Assembly: GCA_017436905.1 (NCBI GenBank)
Contig: JAFSCF010000014.1
Span: 62,001-126,000 of the forward strand
Source: Clostridia bacterium
GTDB lineage: Bacteria > Bacillota > Clostridia > UMGS1810
Direction of reading: 5' to 3'
Length of the DNA stretch: 64,000 nt
The notes under the pieces were generated by a model, which saw nothing but the letters and a program-made list of their open reading frames with translations, was not told the origin of the DNA and made no database searches. Positions 28,337 to 38,530 of the stretch are shown here, in pieces (the first letter of the stretch is position 1; the number at the start of each line of letters is the position of its first letter). Made by a program: the position numbers and the translations under genes.

Positions 28337-28873
28337 ATGCAGGTATTATCTTACATTTTAAGCACTTTAGGTCTAATATCAATGCTTGTCGCATCTGCCG
28401 TAAAGGGTAAAAGAATGAAACTTATTCTTTTTCTGGCATTTTGCGGAAACTTATTTGTTGCAACGAGTTATCACATCGGCGGCAGCGGTATAAACGGCGC
28501 AGCGGCTTGCTATCTCGGTGCGGTGATGACGATTATAAACTATTTCTTTGAATCAAAAGACATACCTCTTCCAAAATGGCTTATTTCTATCTACGCAATA
28601 TGTATGGTTGCACTCAACCTTTGGGTTGCAGGCGGATTATCCCTTTTCAGCGGAATCGCAATCATAGCATCACTCGTGTATATACTGGCAATTATTCAAA
28701 AATCAGGCGCAGGGTACCGTTTCTGGACAATTATTAATATGATTCTGTGGTGCACATACGACATCATTACAGGTTCATACAGTGTGTTGATTACTCACGT
28801 TCCACAACTTGTAACCGCTTTAGTCAGTGCATTTTTCCACGACAGAAAAGGCAAACAGAACGTAAATGTATAA
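28337..28873 (+). CDS. YgjV-like inner membrane protein
   Basis: A 178-residue membrane protein with about six hydrophobic helices. It resembles the YgjV family (bacterial inner membrane protein, uncharacterised): FWTIINMILWCTYDIITGSYSVLI and the small-residue helices fit. It lies 15 bases after coaX with AGGAGG upstream, so it is in the same operon. No function is known. The family assignment is from pattern, not a search. Confidence 0.65.
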   Translation: MQVLSYILSTLGLISMLVASAVKGKRMKLILFLAFCGNLFVATSYHIGGSGINGAAACYLGAVMTIINYFFESKDIPLPKWLISIYAICMVALNLWVAGGLSLFSGIAIIASLVYILAIIQKSGAGYRFWTIINMILWCTYDIITGSYSVLITHVPQLVTALVSAFFHDRKGKQNVNV

Positions 28874-28946
28874 TGGGATAATCCCTTTATATAAATTTTA
28901 AATGCGTTGTATCTCTTTTGAGAACGACAGCAAGGAGGAATTTTTT

Positions 28947-29546
28947 ATGACACAGACAAGTAAATTGTCTACACGCACGCTTGTGCTGGGCGCAATACTG
29001 ACGGCATTGGTATTTTTGCTGCAGTATATGGGAAGTTTCATAAGGCTCGGCCCGTTTTCCATCTCATTGGTGCTGATTCCGATAGTTATCGGTGCAGCAA
29101 CCTGCGGAACGGGCATTGCGGCATGGCTCGGACTGGTATTCGGATTTGCGGTACTTATAAGCGGTGATGCGGCTGCATTTTTAGCAGTAACCGTCCCCGG
29201 AACATTTGTAACCGTACTTTCAAAAGGTGTTCTGTGCGGTTTTTTTGCGGCACTCACCTACAAAGCAGGACTTAAAGCCTTTGCTAAATTAAAAAACGGC
29301 AGGTATCTGGCAGTAATTTTAGCCGCTATAGTATGCCCGATTGTAAATACGGGAGTGTTTCTTATCTGCTGCTCGGTATTCTTTATGGACACCATGATAG
29401 AATGGGCAGCGGCAGCCGATCTTGGCGGCAATGTAGTGCACTATATGATTTTCGTTCTCGTAGGCGTAAACTTTATAGCAGAACTTGTTACAAATATAAT
29501 TTTAAGCCCTATAGTATCAAGACTTATTGATATACGAAATAAATAA
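28947..29546 (+). CDS. ECF transporter S component (candidate pantothenate uptake)
   Basis: A 199-residue integral membrane protein with six hydrophobic segments, beginning MTQTSKLSTRTLVLGAILTA, the usual N-terminus of energy-coupling-factor S components. The ATG at 28947 follows AAGGAGG. S components bind a vitamin and share EcfAAT modules encoded elsewhere, which are absent here. Same-strand position downstream of coaX suggests pantothenate (PanT-like), but the ligand cannot be read from the sequence. A terminator follows. Confidence 0.75.
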   Translation: MTQTSKLSTRTLVLGAILTALVFLLQYMGSFIRLGPFSISLVLIPIVIGAATCGTGIAAWLGLVFGFAVLISGDAAAFLAVTVPGTFVTVLSKGVLCGFFAALTYKAGLKAFAKLKNGRYLAVILAAIVCPIVNTGVFLICCSVFFMDTMIEWAAAADLGGNVVHYMIFVLVGVNFIAELVTNIILSPIVSRLIDIRNK

Positions 29547-29557
29547 TTCAAACAAAC

Positions 29558-29591
29558 AAAAATGCTGAATGGATAACCATTCAGCATTTTT
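29558..29591. terminator. Bidirectional terminator
   Basis: Perfect 15-bp arms AAAAATGCTGAATGG (29558-29572) and its complement (29577-29591) between convergent genes. Confidence 0.85.
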
Positions 29592-29605
29592 AATTTATAT
29601 TAAAA

Positions 29606-30007
29606 TTATTTTTTAAGCATTTTGGGAACTATTGTGTGATATGCAAAACTCGCCACAAGGTAAGCAACCAGTATTGCCGCTGTAATGTATTTCATAAGTT
29701 TGATAGTTACAAAACTTACACCATGAATACAGAAAAAGCAAAACGCCATAATAACTGCAAGTGCAATATATTCAACTAAAAATTTCTTTTTAGCGGTCAC
29801 AGCCACAATAGCCATAACTACGGCTGCAACTATGCTGATTACCGACAGCACCATAACTGCGTTCTGTGTTTGCAGAATTGTCTGTGAATAACTCTGTCCT
29901 CTGTTTATAAGCAGAAGTATAACCAAAAGCGAAAGCGAAACCACAGTAGAAATCAGTAATCTGTTAGAATGTGCTTCAGTAATTTTTTTAATCTCTGTAT
30001 TTTTCAT
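29606..30007 (-). CDS. Hypothetical small membrane protein
   Basis: 133 residues with four hydrophobic helices, a charged N-terminus (MKNTEIKKITEAHSNR) and a KK C-terminus. The ATG has AAGGAG upstream. It lies 20 bases downstream of rsmE and is probably co-transcribed. No recognisable family or catalytic motif. Confidence 0.75.
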   Translation of the reverse strand: MKNTEIKKITEAHSNRLLISTVVSLSLLVILLLINRGQSYSQTILQTQNAVMVLSVISIVAAVVMAIVAVTAKKKFLVEYIALAVIMAFCFFCIHGVSFVTIKLMKYITAAILVAYLVASFAYHTIVPKMLKK

Positions 30008-30027
30008 TTATAACTATCTCCTTTTTA

Positions 30028-30759
30028 TCAGATATCCCATTCGCCGAGTGCATACATTATTGCCGATACTGTGGCAATACCTGCAGTTTCACAGCGAAGA
30101 ATTCTTTTACCCAAAGTAACTGTTTTAACGCCTGCATCAGATGCTGAATCCGCCTCCGCCTGCTCAAAACCGCCCTCAGGCCCTATATAAACGGCAATAG
30201 TGCAGTTATTTTGCGCACCTGCCAACGCATTGCTTAAATTACTCTGCCGTTCACATTCGTACGGCATTATTTTTAAATCGTGCTCTGCGGTGATTGCCTT
30301 ATCAAAACTTATTGCACCCAAAACTTTTGGAATAACACCTCTGCCGCATTGTTTGGCGGCTTCTTCGGCGATCCTTTGCCAGCGGATGCGCTTTTTTTCG
30401 TCGTCTTTAATCTTTGCAACGCAACGAGCCGTTTCAACAGGGACTATGGTATCAACACCGAGTTCCACGCATTTCTGGATAATTAAATCCATCTTATCCG
30501 ACTTCGGCAGCCCCTGATAGAGCGTAATGCTTGCATTACTTTCTGCCTCATTCGGATACGTGTTTACAATATCTGCCGTGATGCAGTTTTTATCCATCTG
30601 CGCTATTGTACAATGATAATCAGTACCCTCACCGTCACACAATATTATACTATCATTTTCCTTTAAACGCAATACCTTTGTGATATGCGCCACATCTTCA
30701 CCGGTAATGGTTGCGCATCTTTCACCAAACGCACTTTTATCGGCAAAAAACCTGTGCAT
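30028..30759 (-). CDS. rsmE: 16S rRNA (uracil1498-N3)-methyltransferase
   Basis: SPOUT-fold enzyme that methylates U1498 near the ribosomal decoding site. The ATG at 30757-30759 has GAGGTG 6 bases upstream (a GTG three codons earlier lies inside that site), giving 243 residues. The N-terminal PUA-like part begins MHRFFAD. The trefoil-knot motifs IGPEGGFEQAE and LGKRILRCETA are complete. It has its own promoter in the gap after prmA. Confidence 0.95.
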   Translation of the reverse strand: MHRFFADKSAFGERCATITGEDVAHITKVLRLKENDSIILCDGEGTDYHCTIAQMDKNCITADIVNTYPNEAESNASITLYQGLPKSDKMDLIIQKCVELGVDTIVPVETARCVAKIKDDEKKRIRWQRIAEEAAKQCGRGVIPKVLGAISFDKAITAEHDLKIMPYECERQSNLSNALAGAQNNCTIAVYIGPEGGFEQAEADSASDAGVKTVTLGKRILRCETAGIATVSAIMYALGEWDI

Positions 30760-30784
30760 TGACTTCACCTCAAATCACCATTAC

Positions 30785-30814
30785 ATTATACACAATATTT
30801 ATGGTATAAGTCAA
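30785..30814 (-). promoter_or_regulatory. Promoter of rsmE
   Basis: On the minus strand TTGACT (30809-30814, overlapping the prmA stop), 18 bp, TATAAT (30785-30790). Confidence 0.7.
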
Positions 30815-31788
30815 GAATTTTCGATAAATTTACACAATATAGATGCCCAACCGCCACTATGTACAATTTTTGATATTTCAAACCTGCTTTTTTCTATAGC
30901 GTCAGTTACGTCATCAAGGCGCTCGTCTATTATACCCGAGCATATAAACGTGCCGCCGTCACGTATAAGTTTTTCGGCAGTCGGCAAAAGCGCGATTATA
31001 ACATCTGCCACAATGTTTGCCGCCACAACGTCATATTTGCATACGTTCATTTTGTCAAACAATGTGCTGTCGCTTAAAATATCGCCGCTGTAAACGGTGT
31101 ATCTGTTGCGTTCAATTCCGTTCATATCAAGATTTTCGTAAGCCACATGGACGCAATTTTCGTCTATATCCACAGCCGTTGCGTGCTCTGCACCAAGTAT
31201 AAGCGAGATTATAGAAAGTATACCGCTGCCGCAACCGAGGTCAAGCATCTTTTCGCCGCCTTGGATTGCATTTTCAAGGTGCGCAATGCACATCTGTGTG
31301 CTGTGGTGGGTGCCTGTGCCAAAGGTCATACCGGGGTTTACTTTAAAGACTTTTCTGTCGCCGAAATCTTTAGCATCTTCCCATTCGGGGCAGATTAGCA
31401 TTTTTTCGCCAACGCAAATAGGTTTAAAATACTTTTTCCAGTTGTTTGCCCAGTCTTCTTCCAGCATAGACGCAGTTTCAACCTCTAAAGTTCCGAATGT
31501 GCCGTCGGTATCGGTTGCTTTAAGTGCAGCCATAGCCGCTTTAATCTGTGCAAGCGTGTCTGCAGCGTTTTCTGCCTCTACATACACCTTAACCTTTGTT
31601 GCGCCCTGCTTGGATTTTACCAGTTCTTCGTCTACAAAATCCCAGTATTTTGTGTTGTTTTCCAAAAACTCGGTAAAATCTTTTTCATCCTCTATCTCAA
31701 ATCCGCTTATACCGATATCGGTAAGTTTGTCACATACAATGTCAATACCATCTGTAGCAGTTGTAATGCTTACCTGAATCCATTCCAT
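30811..31788 (-). CDS. prmA: Ribosomal protein L11 methyltransferase
   Basis: Methylates lysines and the N-terminus of L11 using SAM. 325 residues with an N-terminal substrate-recognition domain and a Rossmann methyltransferase domain. Key motifs are NPGMTFGTGTHHST, LDLGCGSGILSI (SAM site) and NIVADVI. It starts 3 bases after the stop of the ABC transporter gene, an odd partner but clearly one operon. Confidence 0.96.
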   Translation of the reverse strand: MEWIQVSITTATDGIDIVCDKLTDIGISGFEIEDEKDFTEFLENNTKYWDFVDEELVKSKQGATKVKVYVEAENAADTLAQIKAAMAALKATDTDGTFGTLEVETASMLEEDWANNWKKYFKPICVGEKMLICPEWEDAKDFGDRKVFKVNPGMTFGTGTHHSTQMCIAHLENAIQGGEKMLDLGCGSGILSIISLILGAEHATAVDIDENCVHVAYENLDMNGIERNRYTVYSGDILSDSTLFDKMNVCKYDVVAANIVADVIIALLPTAEKLIRDGGTFICSGIIDERLDDVTDAIEKSRFEISKIVHSGGWASILCKFIENS

Positions 31789-31791
31789 ATT

Positions 31792-33546
31792 TTATTCCTC
31801 CATTGTCAGCCGAAGCAAATCGTAATATATTCCTTTTTGTGCCATAAGTTCATCGTGATTACCCTGCTCGGCTATGCCATCCTCGGTAAGCACCAAAATA
31901 GTGTCTGCCTTACGTATAGTAGATAACCTATGCGCAATGGTAAGTGTAGTTCTGCCCTTGGTTAAATCCTCAAGCGATTTCTGCACAAGACGCTCGCTCT
32001 CGTTATCGAGTGCGCTGGTTGCCTCGTCAAGTATCAGTATAGGGGGATTTTTAAGGAACACTCTTGCAATGCTCAAGCGCTGCTTCTGTCCACCCGAAAG
32101 TTTTACTCCCCTCTCGCCAACGTAGGTGTCGTAGCCGTTCGGGAGTGACGATATAAACTCGTGCGCACCTGCAAGTGCTGCGGCTTCTTCCACTTCTTCA
32201 CGTGTGGCGTCGGGTCTGCCGTAAAGAATATTTTCTGCAACCGTACCCGAGAACATATATACGTCCTGTTGAACAACGCCTATCTGCCTGCGCAGAGAAT
32301 TCTGCGTATATGTGCGTATATCTTTGCCGTCTATTAAAATAGAGCCGCTTGTAACCTCGTAAAATCTGGGTATCAGACTGCAGAGGGTGGTTTTGCCGCC
32401 GCCCGACGGACCTACAAGCGCCACATTTGCACCATTTGGAATAGTTAAATTAACGTGATTTAGCACGTTGCCCTTTTCAGTTTCGTAACCAAACGTAACG
32501 TCTGCAAACTCGATATCGCCATTAACCTCGGTAAGTTCCACGGCATCGGGAGCATCTTCAATATCAACGGGGGTATCCATAACCTCGGCAAAACGCTCTA
32601 TACCCGTCATACCCCTTTGGAACTGCTCCATAAACTCAACAATTCTGCGGATAGATGTAAGTAAGGTAGTAACGTAGAGCAAATATGCCATAAAGTCGCC
32701 TGCGGTAATCATTCCGCCACGCAGAAAAAACGCACCCGCCACAACCACGGCTATATACATAATACCGTCAAAAAGCCTTGTTGTGCTATGGAAACTTGCC
32801 ATACAATGATACATAGTGCGTTTAATTTTTAAAAATTTGTTGTTGCCTTTTTCAAACTTACCCTTTTCAACATCTTCGTTGGCAAAAGATTTTACAACAC
32901 GCACACCGAGCAGGCTGTCCTCAACCTGAGAGTTAATCTCGCCCACCTGAACACGTGATTCTTTGAACGCTTTTTTCATACGTCTGTTGAATTTGTACGA
33001 AAAAAACAGCATTACGGGAAGAATTGAAAAAATGATAAGAGTTAAATAAATATTAAATGACGATAAAACAGCAAAAGAAACGACTATTTTAATAGTAGTT
33101 ATAAAAAGTTCTTCCGGGCCGTGGTGTGCAAACTCGGTAACGTCAAATAAATCCGACGTAATGCGTGACATTATCTGACCGATTTTGGTGTTATCGTAAT
33201 ACGAATAAGGTAGCCTTTGCAGATGCGCAAACAAATCTCTGCGCATATCGGTTTCTATTTGCGTGCCCATAATGTGCCCTACAGACTGCATATAATAACT
33301 TGCGGCGGTGTCTATAACACGCAGAACAAGATACGCCGCCCCAAGCAGCAGAATGGTTGAAACGGAAAGTGCCGCAATATTTTCCTCTGCCTGAGAGGTA
33401 ATATAGCGCACAATAAGCGGCAACACCAGTTCGCATATAGTGGTAAGTGTAGCGCACGATAAATCTTTAAACAGCGTAACACGGTACTTTATAAAATACG
33501 GCAGTACCCTGCGCAGCAGATTAATATTTTTTCTTTTGACTTTCAT
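31792..33546 (-). CDS. ABC exporter, fused membrane and ATPase domains
   Basis: 584 residues from the ATG with GAGGCG upstream. Six transmembrane helices (~20-320) precede an ATPase with Walker A GPSGGGKTT near 380, signature LSGGQKQR near 485, Walker B ILILDEATSA near 508 and the H-loop histidine. A homodimeric multidrug- or lipid-type exporter (MsbA/BmrA-like). The substrate cannot be told from sequence. No partner half-transporter is adjacent. Confidence 0.93.
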   Translation of the reverse strand: MKVKRKNINLLRRVLPYFIKYRVTLFKDLSCATLTTICELVLPLIVRYITSQAEENIAALSVSTILLLGAAYLVLRVIDTAASYYMQSVGHIMGTQIETDMRRDLFAHLQRLPYSYYDNTKIGQIMSRITSDLFDVTEFAHHGPEELFITTIKIVVSFAVLSSFNIYLTLIIFSILPVMLFFSYKFNRRMKKAFKESRVQVGEINSQVEDSLLGVRVVKSFANEDVEKGKFEKGNNKFLKIKRTMYHCMASFHSTTRLFDGIMYIAVVVAGAFFLRGGMITAGDFMAYLLYVTTLLTSIRRIVEFMEQFQRGMTGIERFAEVMDTPVDIEDAPDAVELTEVNGDIEFADVTFGYETEKGNVLNHVNLTIPNGANVALVGPSGGGKTTLCSLIPRFYEVTSGSILIDGKDIRTYTQNSLRRQIGVVQQDVYMFSGTVAENILYGRPDATREEVEEAAALAGAHEFISSLPNGYDTYVGERGVKLSGGQKQRLSIARVFLKNPPILILDEATSALDNESERLVQKSLEDLTKGRTTLTIAHRLSTIRKADTILVLTEDGIAEQGNHDELMAQKGIYYDLLRLTMEE

Positions 33547-33587
33547 AATTATTACGCCTCGCATTTAGTACGAAAATTCATAAAATC

Positions 33588-33616
33588 ATTATACATCTTT
33601 ATTGCGCCAAAGTCAA
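33588..33616 (-). promoter_or_regulatory. Promoter of the ABC exporter-prmA operon
   Basis: On the minus strand TTGACT (33611-33616), 17 bp, TATAAT (33588-33593). Confidence 0.8.
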
Positions 33617-33626
33617 ATGAAGCAAT

Positions 33627-33689
33627 TTGTCGAAAACATTTTAGAGAAATTGCTCATTAATTTACATATTTTTACATATACTATATGCT
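33627..33689 (+). promoter_or_regulatory. spoIIE promoter region with a candidate Spo0A box
   Basis: TTGTCGAA (33627-33634) contains a perfect TGTCGAA Spo0A-binding core. Downstream TTTACA (33661-33666), 17 bp and TATGCT (33684-33689) form a plausible sigma-A promoter. Spo0A-P activates spoIIE in Bacillus, so direct control here is reasonable. The box lies about 70 bases before the predicted start site. Confidence 0.6.
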
Positions 33690-33715
33690 ACTATTTTATC
33701 GAGGAGTGATTGTAT

Positions 33716-36058
33716 ATGCAAAAAACGGCTTTGGTGCCAATACCGAAAATAAATTTCAAGCGGATAAAAAACAGATTACATATAGACAAAAAACCTGATA
33801 TAAAAAGTGCCATATACTGTGCTATGTCGCTTGCAATGTCGTGTGCGCAGGTTATGGGAAACCTCACGCCGTTCGGCACAGCTTTCTTTGCATCTGTATG
33901 CACGGCAAAAAATCTTATTCCTACGCTTACGGGCGTGGCGGCAGGCAGTTTGATTGCGCATCCGTCTGCACTTGCTATGTGCTATGTGATTACAGCGGCG
34001 GCACTTGCATTTGTAAATATACTGTGGGACAAGCCTTTAAAAACATCTTTAAAAGCGTCCTTGGCAGGCTCGCTGCTGTTTTTCGCAAAAACGGTTGCAT
34101 CGGTTAAAGGCGGACTTTTAGTATACGATATGCTCTTAAACTTTGCAGAGGCATTTTTGTGTGCAATAGGCGTTATTGCGGCAGACAAAGCAATGCCCGT
34201 TATATTTTCGGCAAGACGGCGCACAGTTTTAAGTGCAGAAGAGGCAGTTGGCGTAGTTGGCGTGTTTGCGGCGGCGCTTCTGGCGTTTAACAACATTCCG
34301 CCGATATTCGGCATAAAAATCGGTAATATAATGGGCATAACCGTAATACTTATGCTTAATATGCACGCAAATGTGCCCACGGGCGCAGTAGTCGGTATAG
34401 TGGCAGGCGCAGTAAACTGCATAGGCACATATAACGCAGGCAGCGTAATAGGTGCGTATGCTTTTTCGTCGCTTATATCGGCGCTTTTTCAAAGGTACGG
34501 TAAAACGGGTGTAACTTTAGGATTTATATTTGCCAATGCGGTAATAACAGTGTTTTTAAACGGTTCAACCGAGGTGCTTATAAATGTTTATGAAATACTT
34601 ATTGCATCTGTTCTTATGCTTGCCATACCGAAAAAATTTATAGATACAGTTGCACATATATCGGGCATAAGCACTTCTTCTGCTTACAGCGATAACGACA
34701 AGGTGCGCACCATATATAACGACCGCCTTACAAAAATAGCGGAGTCTTTAAATATTCTGTCCAGAAACTTCCCCGCCAAGTCGTCTGACGAAATAATGAA
34801 AAAAGAAATCGGCGCACTTGTAAACAGAACGGGCGAGCGTACTTGTGCAGACTGCAGTTTGCGCTATTGCTGCTGGCAGAAAAAAGGCACAGAAACAAAA
34901 AAAGCAATACTGCAGTTGCTCTCTGCCGCACAAAACCACGGCAAGGCATACATAAACGATGTTCTGCCCGAATTTAAAAACAGATGCATACGCACAGAAA
35001 ACCTGCTGCGTTCGTTTAACGACTCGTTTGAGATGTACAGAACAAATCTGCTGTGGCAGAAGCGGCTTGCCGACAGCAAATCACTGGCGTGCGTGCAAAT
35101 GGGCAGTATAGCGAAAATACTCGACGATATGGCAAACGAAAAACAAAGCATAGCAGACAATATGACACGCAGCCGCATACGCACCGCTTTGGACGGACAA
35201 GGGTTTACGCCACAGAGCATAACGGCGTATTTTAAAGGTGACGGCAATATGATAATAGAACTTAAATTTGCCCCCGAAAAGTATCGTGAAGATATGAAAT
35301 ATGCCATTGCGCCGTGCCTTACAGCGGCACTGGGCGTTAAAATAAGATTTAACGAAATACACCGTGATTTAAACCATATTCTGCTAAGTTACAGTATGTG
35401 CGAAAGATTCTGCCGTGCAACGGGTGCGGCAAGCATTAAAAAACATGGCGAAAACGTGTGCGGCGACAGTTTTACATCGCTTAACCTTACAAACGGCACG
35501 TACGTTGCCGCCATAAGCGATGGTATGGGCAGCGGCGAGGCGGCTGCAAGCGAAAGTAAAAACACTATTGATTTGCTTAAAAACTTTTTGCGTTGCGGCT
35601 TTGACGTTATGCACGCAATACGGCTTATAAACTCGTCGCTTATGCTTACGGGAACGGAAGAGATTTTCTCTACAATAGACCTTTGCAGTATAAATATGCA
35701 TACGGGAATTGCAGATTTTATAAAAATAGGCGGAGCGTCAACGTATATAAAAACGGGAAACTCTGTTGAAAAACTGACCGCATCTTCCCTGCCGGCAGGA
35801 ATTATAGAAGAAATTAAACCGAAACACTTTTCTAAAAAATTAGAAAACGACACACTTATAGTTATGGTGTCCGACGGTGTGGAGGGTGCATCAACAGACG
35901 ACAAGTGGCTTGAAAAACGCCTTAAAACGATGGACACCGTAAATCCGCACGTAATAGCGGATAAAGTGCTGGAACTTGCAGTTTACCAAAGCGGCGGCAA
36001 GGCAAAAGACGATATGACTGTTATAGCGACTCGTATTTGGGAGGAAAATAATGTATAA
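33716..36058 (+). CDS. spoIIE: Stage II sporulation protein E
   Basis: Membrane phosphatase that dephosphorylates SpoIIAA to release sigma-F in the forespore and takes part in polar septation. The ATG at 33716 has GAGGAGTG upstream; 780 residues. About ten transmembrane helices occupy residues 30-300, a cysteine-bearing central region follows (CADCSLRYCCW), and the C-terminal PP2C-type phosphatase carries AAISDGMGSGEAAASES (~598) and IVMVSDGVEG (~720). All metal-binding aspartates are visible. It is strong evidence that the organism forms endospores. The next frame overlaps its stop. Confidence 0.97.
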   Translation: MQKTALVPIPKINFKRIKNRLHIDKKPDIKSAIYCAMSLAMSCAQVMGNLTPFGTAFFASVCTAKNLIPTLTGVAAGSLIAHPSALAMCYVITAAALAFVNILWDKPLKTSLKASLAGSLLFFAKTVASVKGGLLVYDMLLNFAEAFLCAIGVIAADKAMPVIFSARRRTVLSAEEAVGVVGVFAAALLAFNNIPPIFGIKIGNIMGITVILMLNMHANVPTGAVVGIVAGAVNCIGTYNAGSVIGAYAFSSLISALFQRYGKTGVTLGFIFANAVITVFLNGSTEVLINVYEILIASVLMLAIPKKFIDTVAHISGISTSSAYSDNDKVRTIYNDRLTKIAESLNILSRNFPAKSSDEIMKKEIGALVNRTGERTCADCSLRYCCWQKKGTETKKAILQLLSAAQNHGKAYINDVLPEFKNRCIRTENLLRSFNDSFEMYRTNLLWQKRLADSKSLACVQMGSIAKILDDMANEKQSIADNMTRSRIRTALDGQGFTPQSITAYFKGDGNMIIELKFAPEKYREDMKYAIAPCLTAALGVKIRFNEIHRDLNHILLSYSMCERFCRATGAASIKKHGENVCGDSFTSLNLTNGTYVAAISDGMGSGEAAASESKNTIDLLKNFLRCGFDVMHAIRLINSSLMLTGTEEIFSTIDLCSINMHTGIADFIKIGGASTYIKTGNSVEKLTASSLPAGIIEEIKPKHFSKKLENDTLIVMVSDGVEGASTDDKWLEKRLKTMDTVNPHVIADKVLELAVYQSGGKAKDDMTVIATRIWEENNV

Positions 36059-36362
36059 ATATTTAAAAACTGTTAATAATAGCAATATAACAGATACTAC
36101 AAAGAATGGAGAGAAATCAATGACGGTTGACGACCGCAAAAAAAATACATTTATAAATAAACTGCTTTTTGTGTTTAAACCGAAGCGGTCAACAGATATA
36201 GTTGAATACGCAGATAAAATAATAGACGACTACACAGGTTTAACACTTCTGCGTACACGCCGCCGTGACAGACGGCTGAAAAAAGCCATGATAGCAATTT
36301 TCTCCATATCAACTGTGGCTTGCATCGGCATCTTGTGGTGCACCTTTAAAATATTTTTTTGA
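36051..36362 (+). CDS. Small basic membrane protein overlapping spoIIE
   Basis: 103 residues: a hydrophilic, basic N-terminal half and a single C-terminal membrane helix (AMIAIFSISTVACIGILW), so a tail-anchored topology. The ATG at 36051 has GGAGG inside spoIIE and overlaps the spoIIE stop by 8 bases. A second in-frame ATG at 36121 also has GGAGAG, giving 80 residues. Coupling to spoIIE suggests a sporulation role, which is inference. Family not recognised. Confidence 0.7.
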   Translation: MYKYLKTVNNSNITDTTKNGEKSMTVDDRKKNTFINKLLFVFKPKRSTDIVEYADKIIDDYTGLTLLRTRRRDRRLKKAMIAIFSISTVACIGILWCTFKIFF

Positions 36363-36366
36363 TAAG

Positions 36367-36412
36367 CAACAATGCTCCGTGTATGTCCCCCGGCACGGAG
36401 CATTGTTGTTTT
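36367..36412 (+). terminator. Terminator of the spoIIE operon
   Basis: Fifteen-bp arms CAACAATGCTCCGTG (36367-36381) and complement (36394-36408), then TTTT. Confidence 0.8.
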
Positions 36413-36461
36413 CTACTATTAAACGACAAAATTTCAAAAATGTTTGTTGCAAATTACGCTA

Positions 36462-37989
<1,528 letters not shown>

Positions 37990-38004
37990 CAACATATATA
38001 CATT

Positions 38005-38040
38005 AAAACTCCCCGTTTAATATAACGGGGAGTTTTCTTT
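38005..38040. terminator. Bidirectional terminator after guaB
   Basis: Thirteen-bp arms AAAACTCCCCGTT (38005-38017) and complement (38024-38036); T-run on the plus strand. It overlaps the stop of the convergent small gene. Confidence 0.85.
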
Positions 38041-38322
38041 TTTCCAACCTAAAATAAAGCCCATTTCAAAAAACAATTCTCTTTCGCATTTTATATACAA
38101 ATCTATCATTTCATTAAGTAGTTCTGTTTCGTTTTCGTTAAGTTTGGACTCTGCAATTTGGCGTATAACTTTCTTGGCAAGTTTTGTATCGCTTGAAGCG
38201 TTTTTAAAAGATAAATCGTAATCATAATGTTCATTTTCAAGTATATCTTTTAAATCTTCTTCTAAATATGTCATTCCGACGCTTGCAAGTATTCGTCTTA
38301 ATCTTGTTCTGTTTATGTCCAT
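38017..38322 (-). CDS. Small helical protein with C-terminal FExGxxLGxK motif (second copy)
   Basis: A 101-residue, charged, predicted helical protein. The ATG has GGGGG upstream. Its C-terminal FFEMGFILGWKKE corresponds to YFEAGMLLGAK of the protein at 4805-5107; elsewhere the two differ. Its ATG lies 20 bases after the T-run of hairpin RNA copy 2. The only promoter I see upstream is that of the RNA, so expression would require read-through of the terminator. Function unknown. Confidence 0.75.
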   Translation of the reverse strand: MDINRTRLRRILASVGMTYLEEDLKDILENEHYDYDLSFKNASSDTKLAKKVIRQIAESKLNENETELLNEMIDLYIKCERELFFEMGFILGWKKENSPLY

Positions 38323-38342
38323 AATAAATACCCCCTGAAATT

Positions 38343-38489
38343 AAAAAAGGTGCGTCCGCAAAGGAACGCACCCAAAAAGTGCTTCCTGTTTGTTTGCGAC
38401 ATAACTCATTCCAGTGGGTACGAGTAACAGGAGAACACCTTTTGACAGGTATTCTCCCACTGGAATTCTTGCTTATTCAGTTATGTCGC
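38343..38489 (-). ncRNA. Hairpin small RNA or leader, UUGCGACAUA family, copy 2
   Basis: Predicted ~147-nt RNA. The closing helix TTGCGACATAACT (38491-38479) pairs with AGTTATGTCGCAA (38406-38394). A second helix, 38456-38466 with 38408-38418, continues it, and a third is formed by GGAGAACACCT and AGGTATTCTCC (38430-38440, 38447-38457). The linker ACAAACAGGAAGCAC and a terminator (38349-38357 with 38363-38372, T-run 38348-38343) follow. Linker GGAAGCAC could instead pair with GTGCGTTCC of the terminator 5' arm, which would make this an attenuator for the gene at 38322. It is paralogous to copy 1 at 4162-4305. Not a family I recognise. Confidence 0.7.
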
Positions 38490-38495
38490 AAGTAA

Positions 38496-38524
38496 ATTAT
38501 ACCATATTATAAAATTAAGGTCAA
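38496..38524 (-). promoter_or_regulatory. Promoter of hairpin RNA copy 2
   Basis: On the minus strand TTGACC (38519-38524), 17 bp, TATAAT (38496-38501), four bases before TTGCGACATA, as in copy 1. Confidence 0.8.
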
Positions 38525-38530
38525 GAGAAT

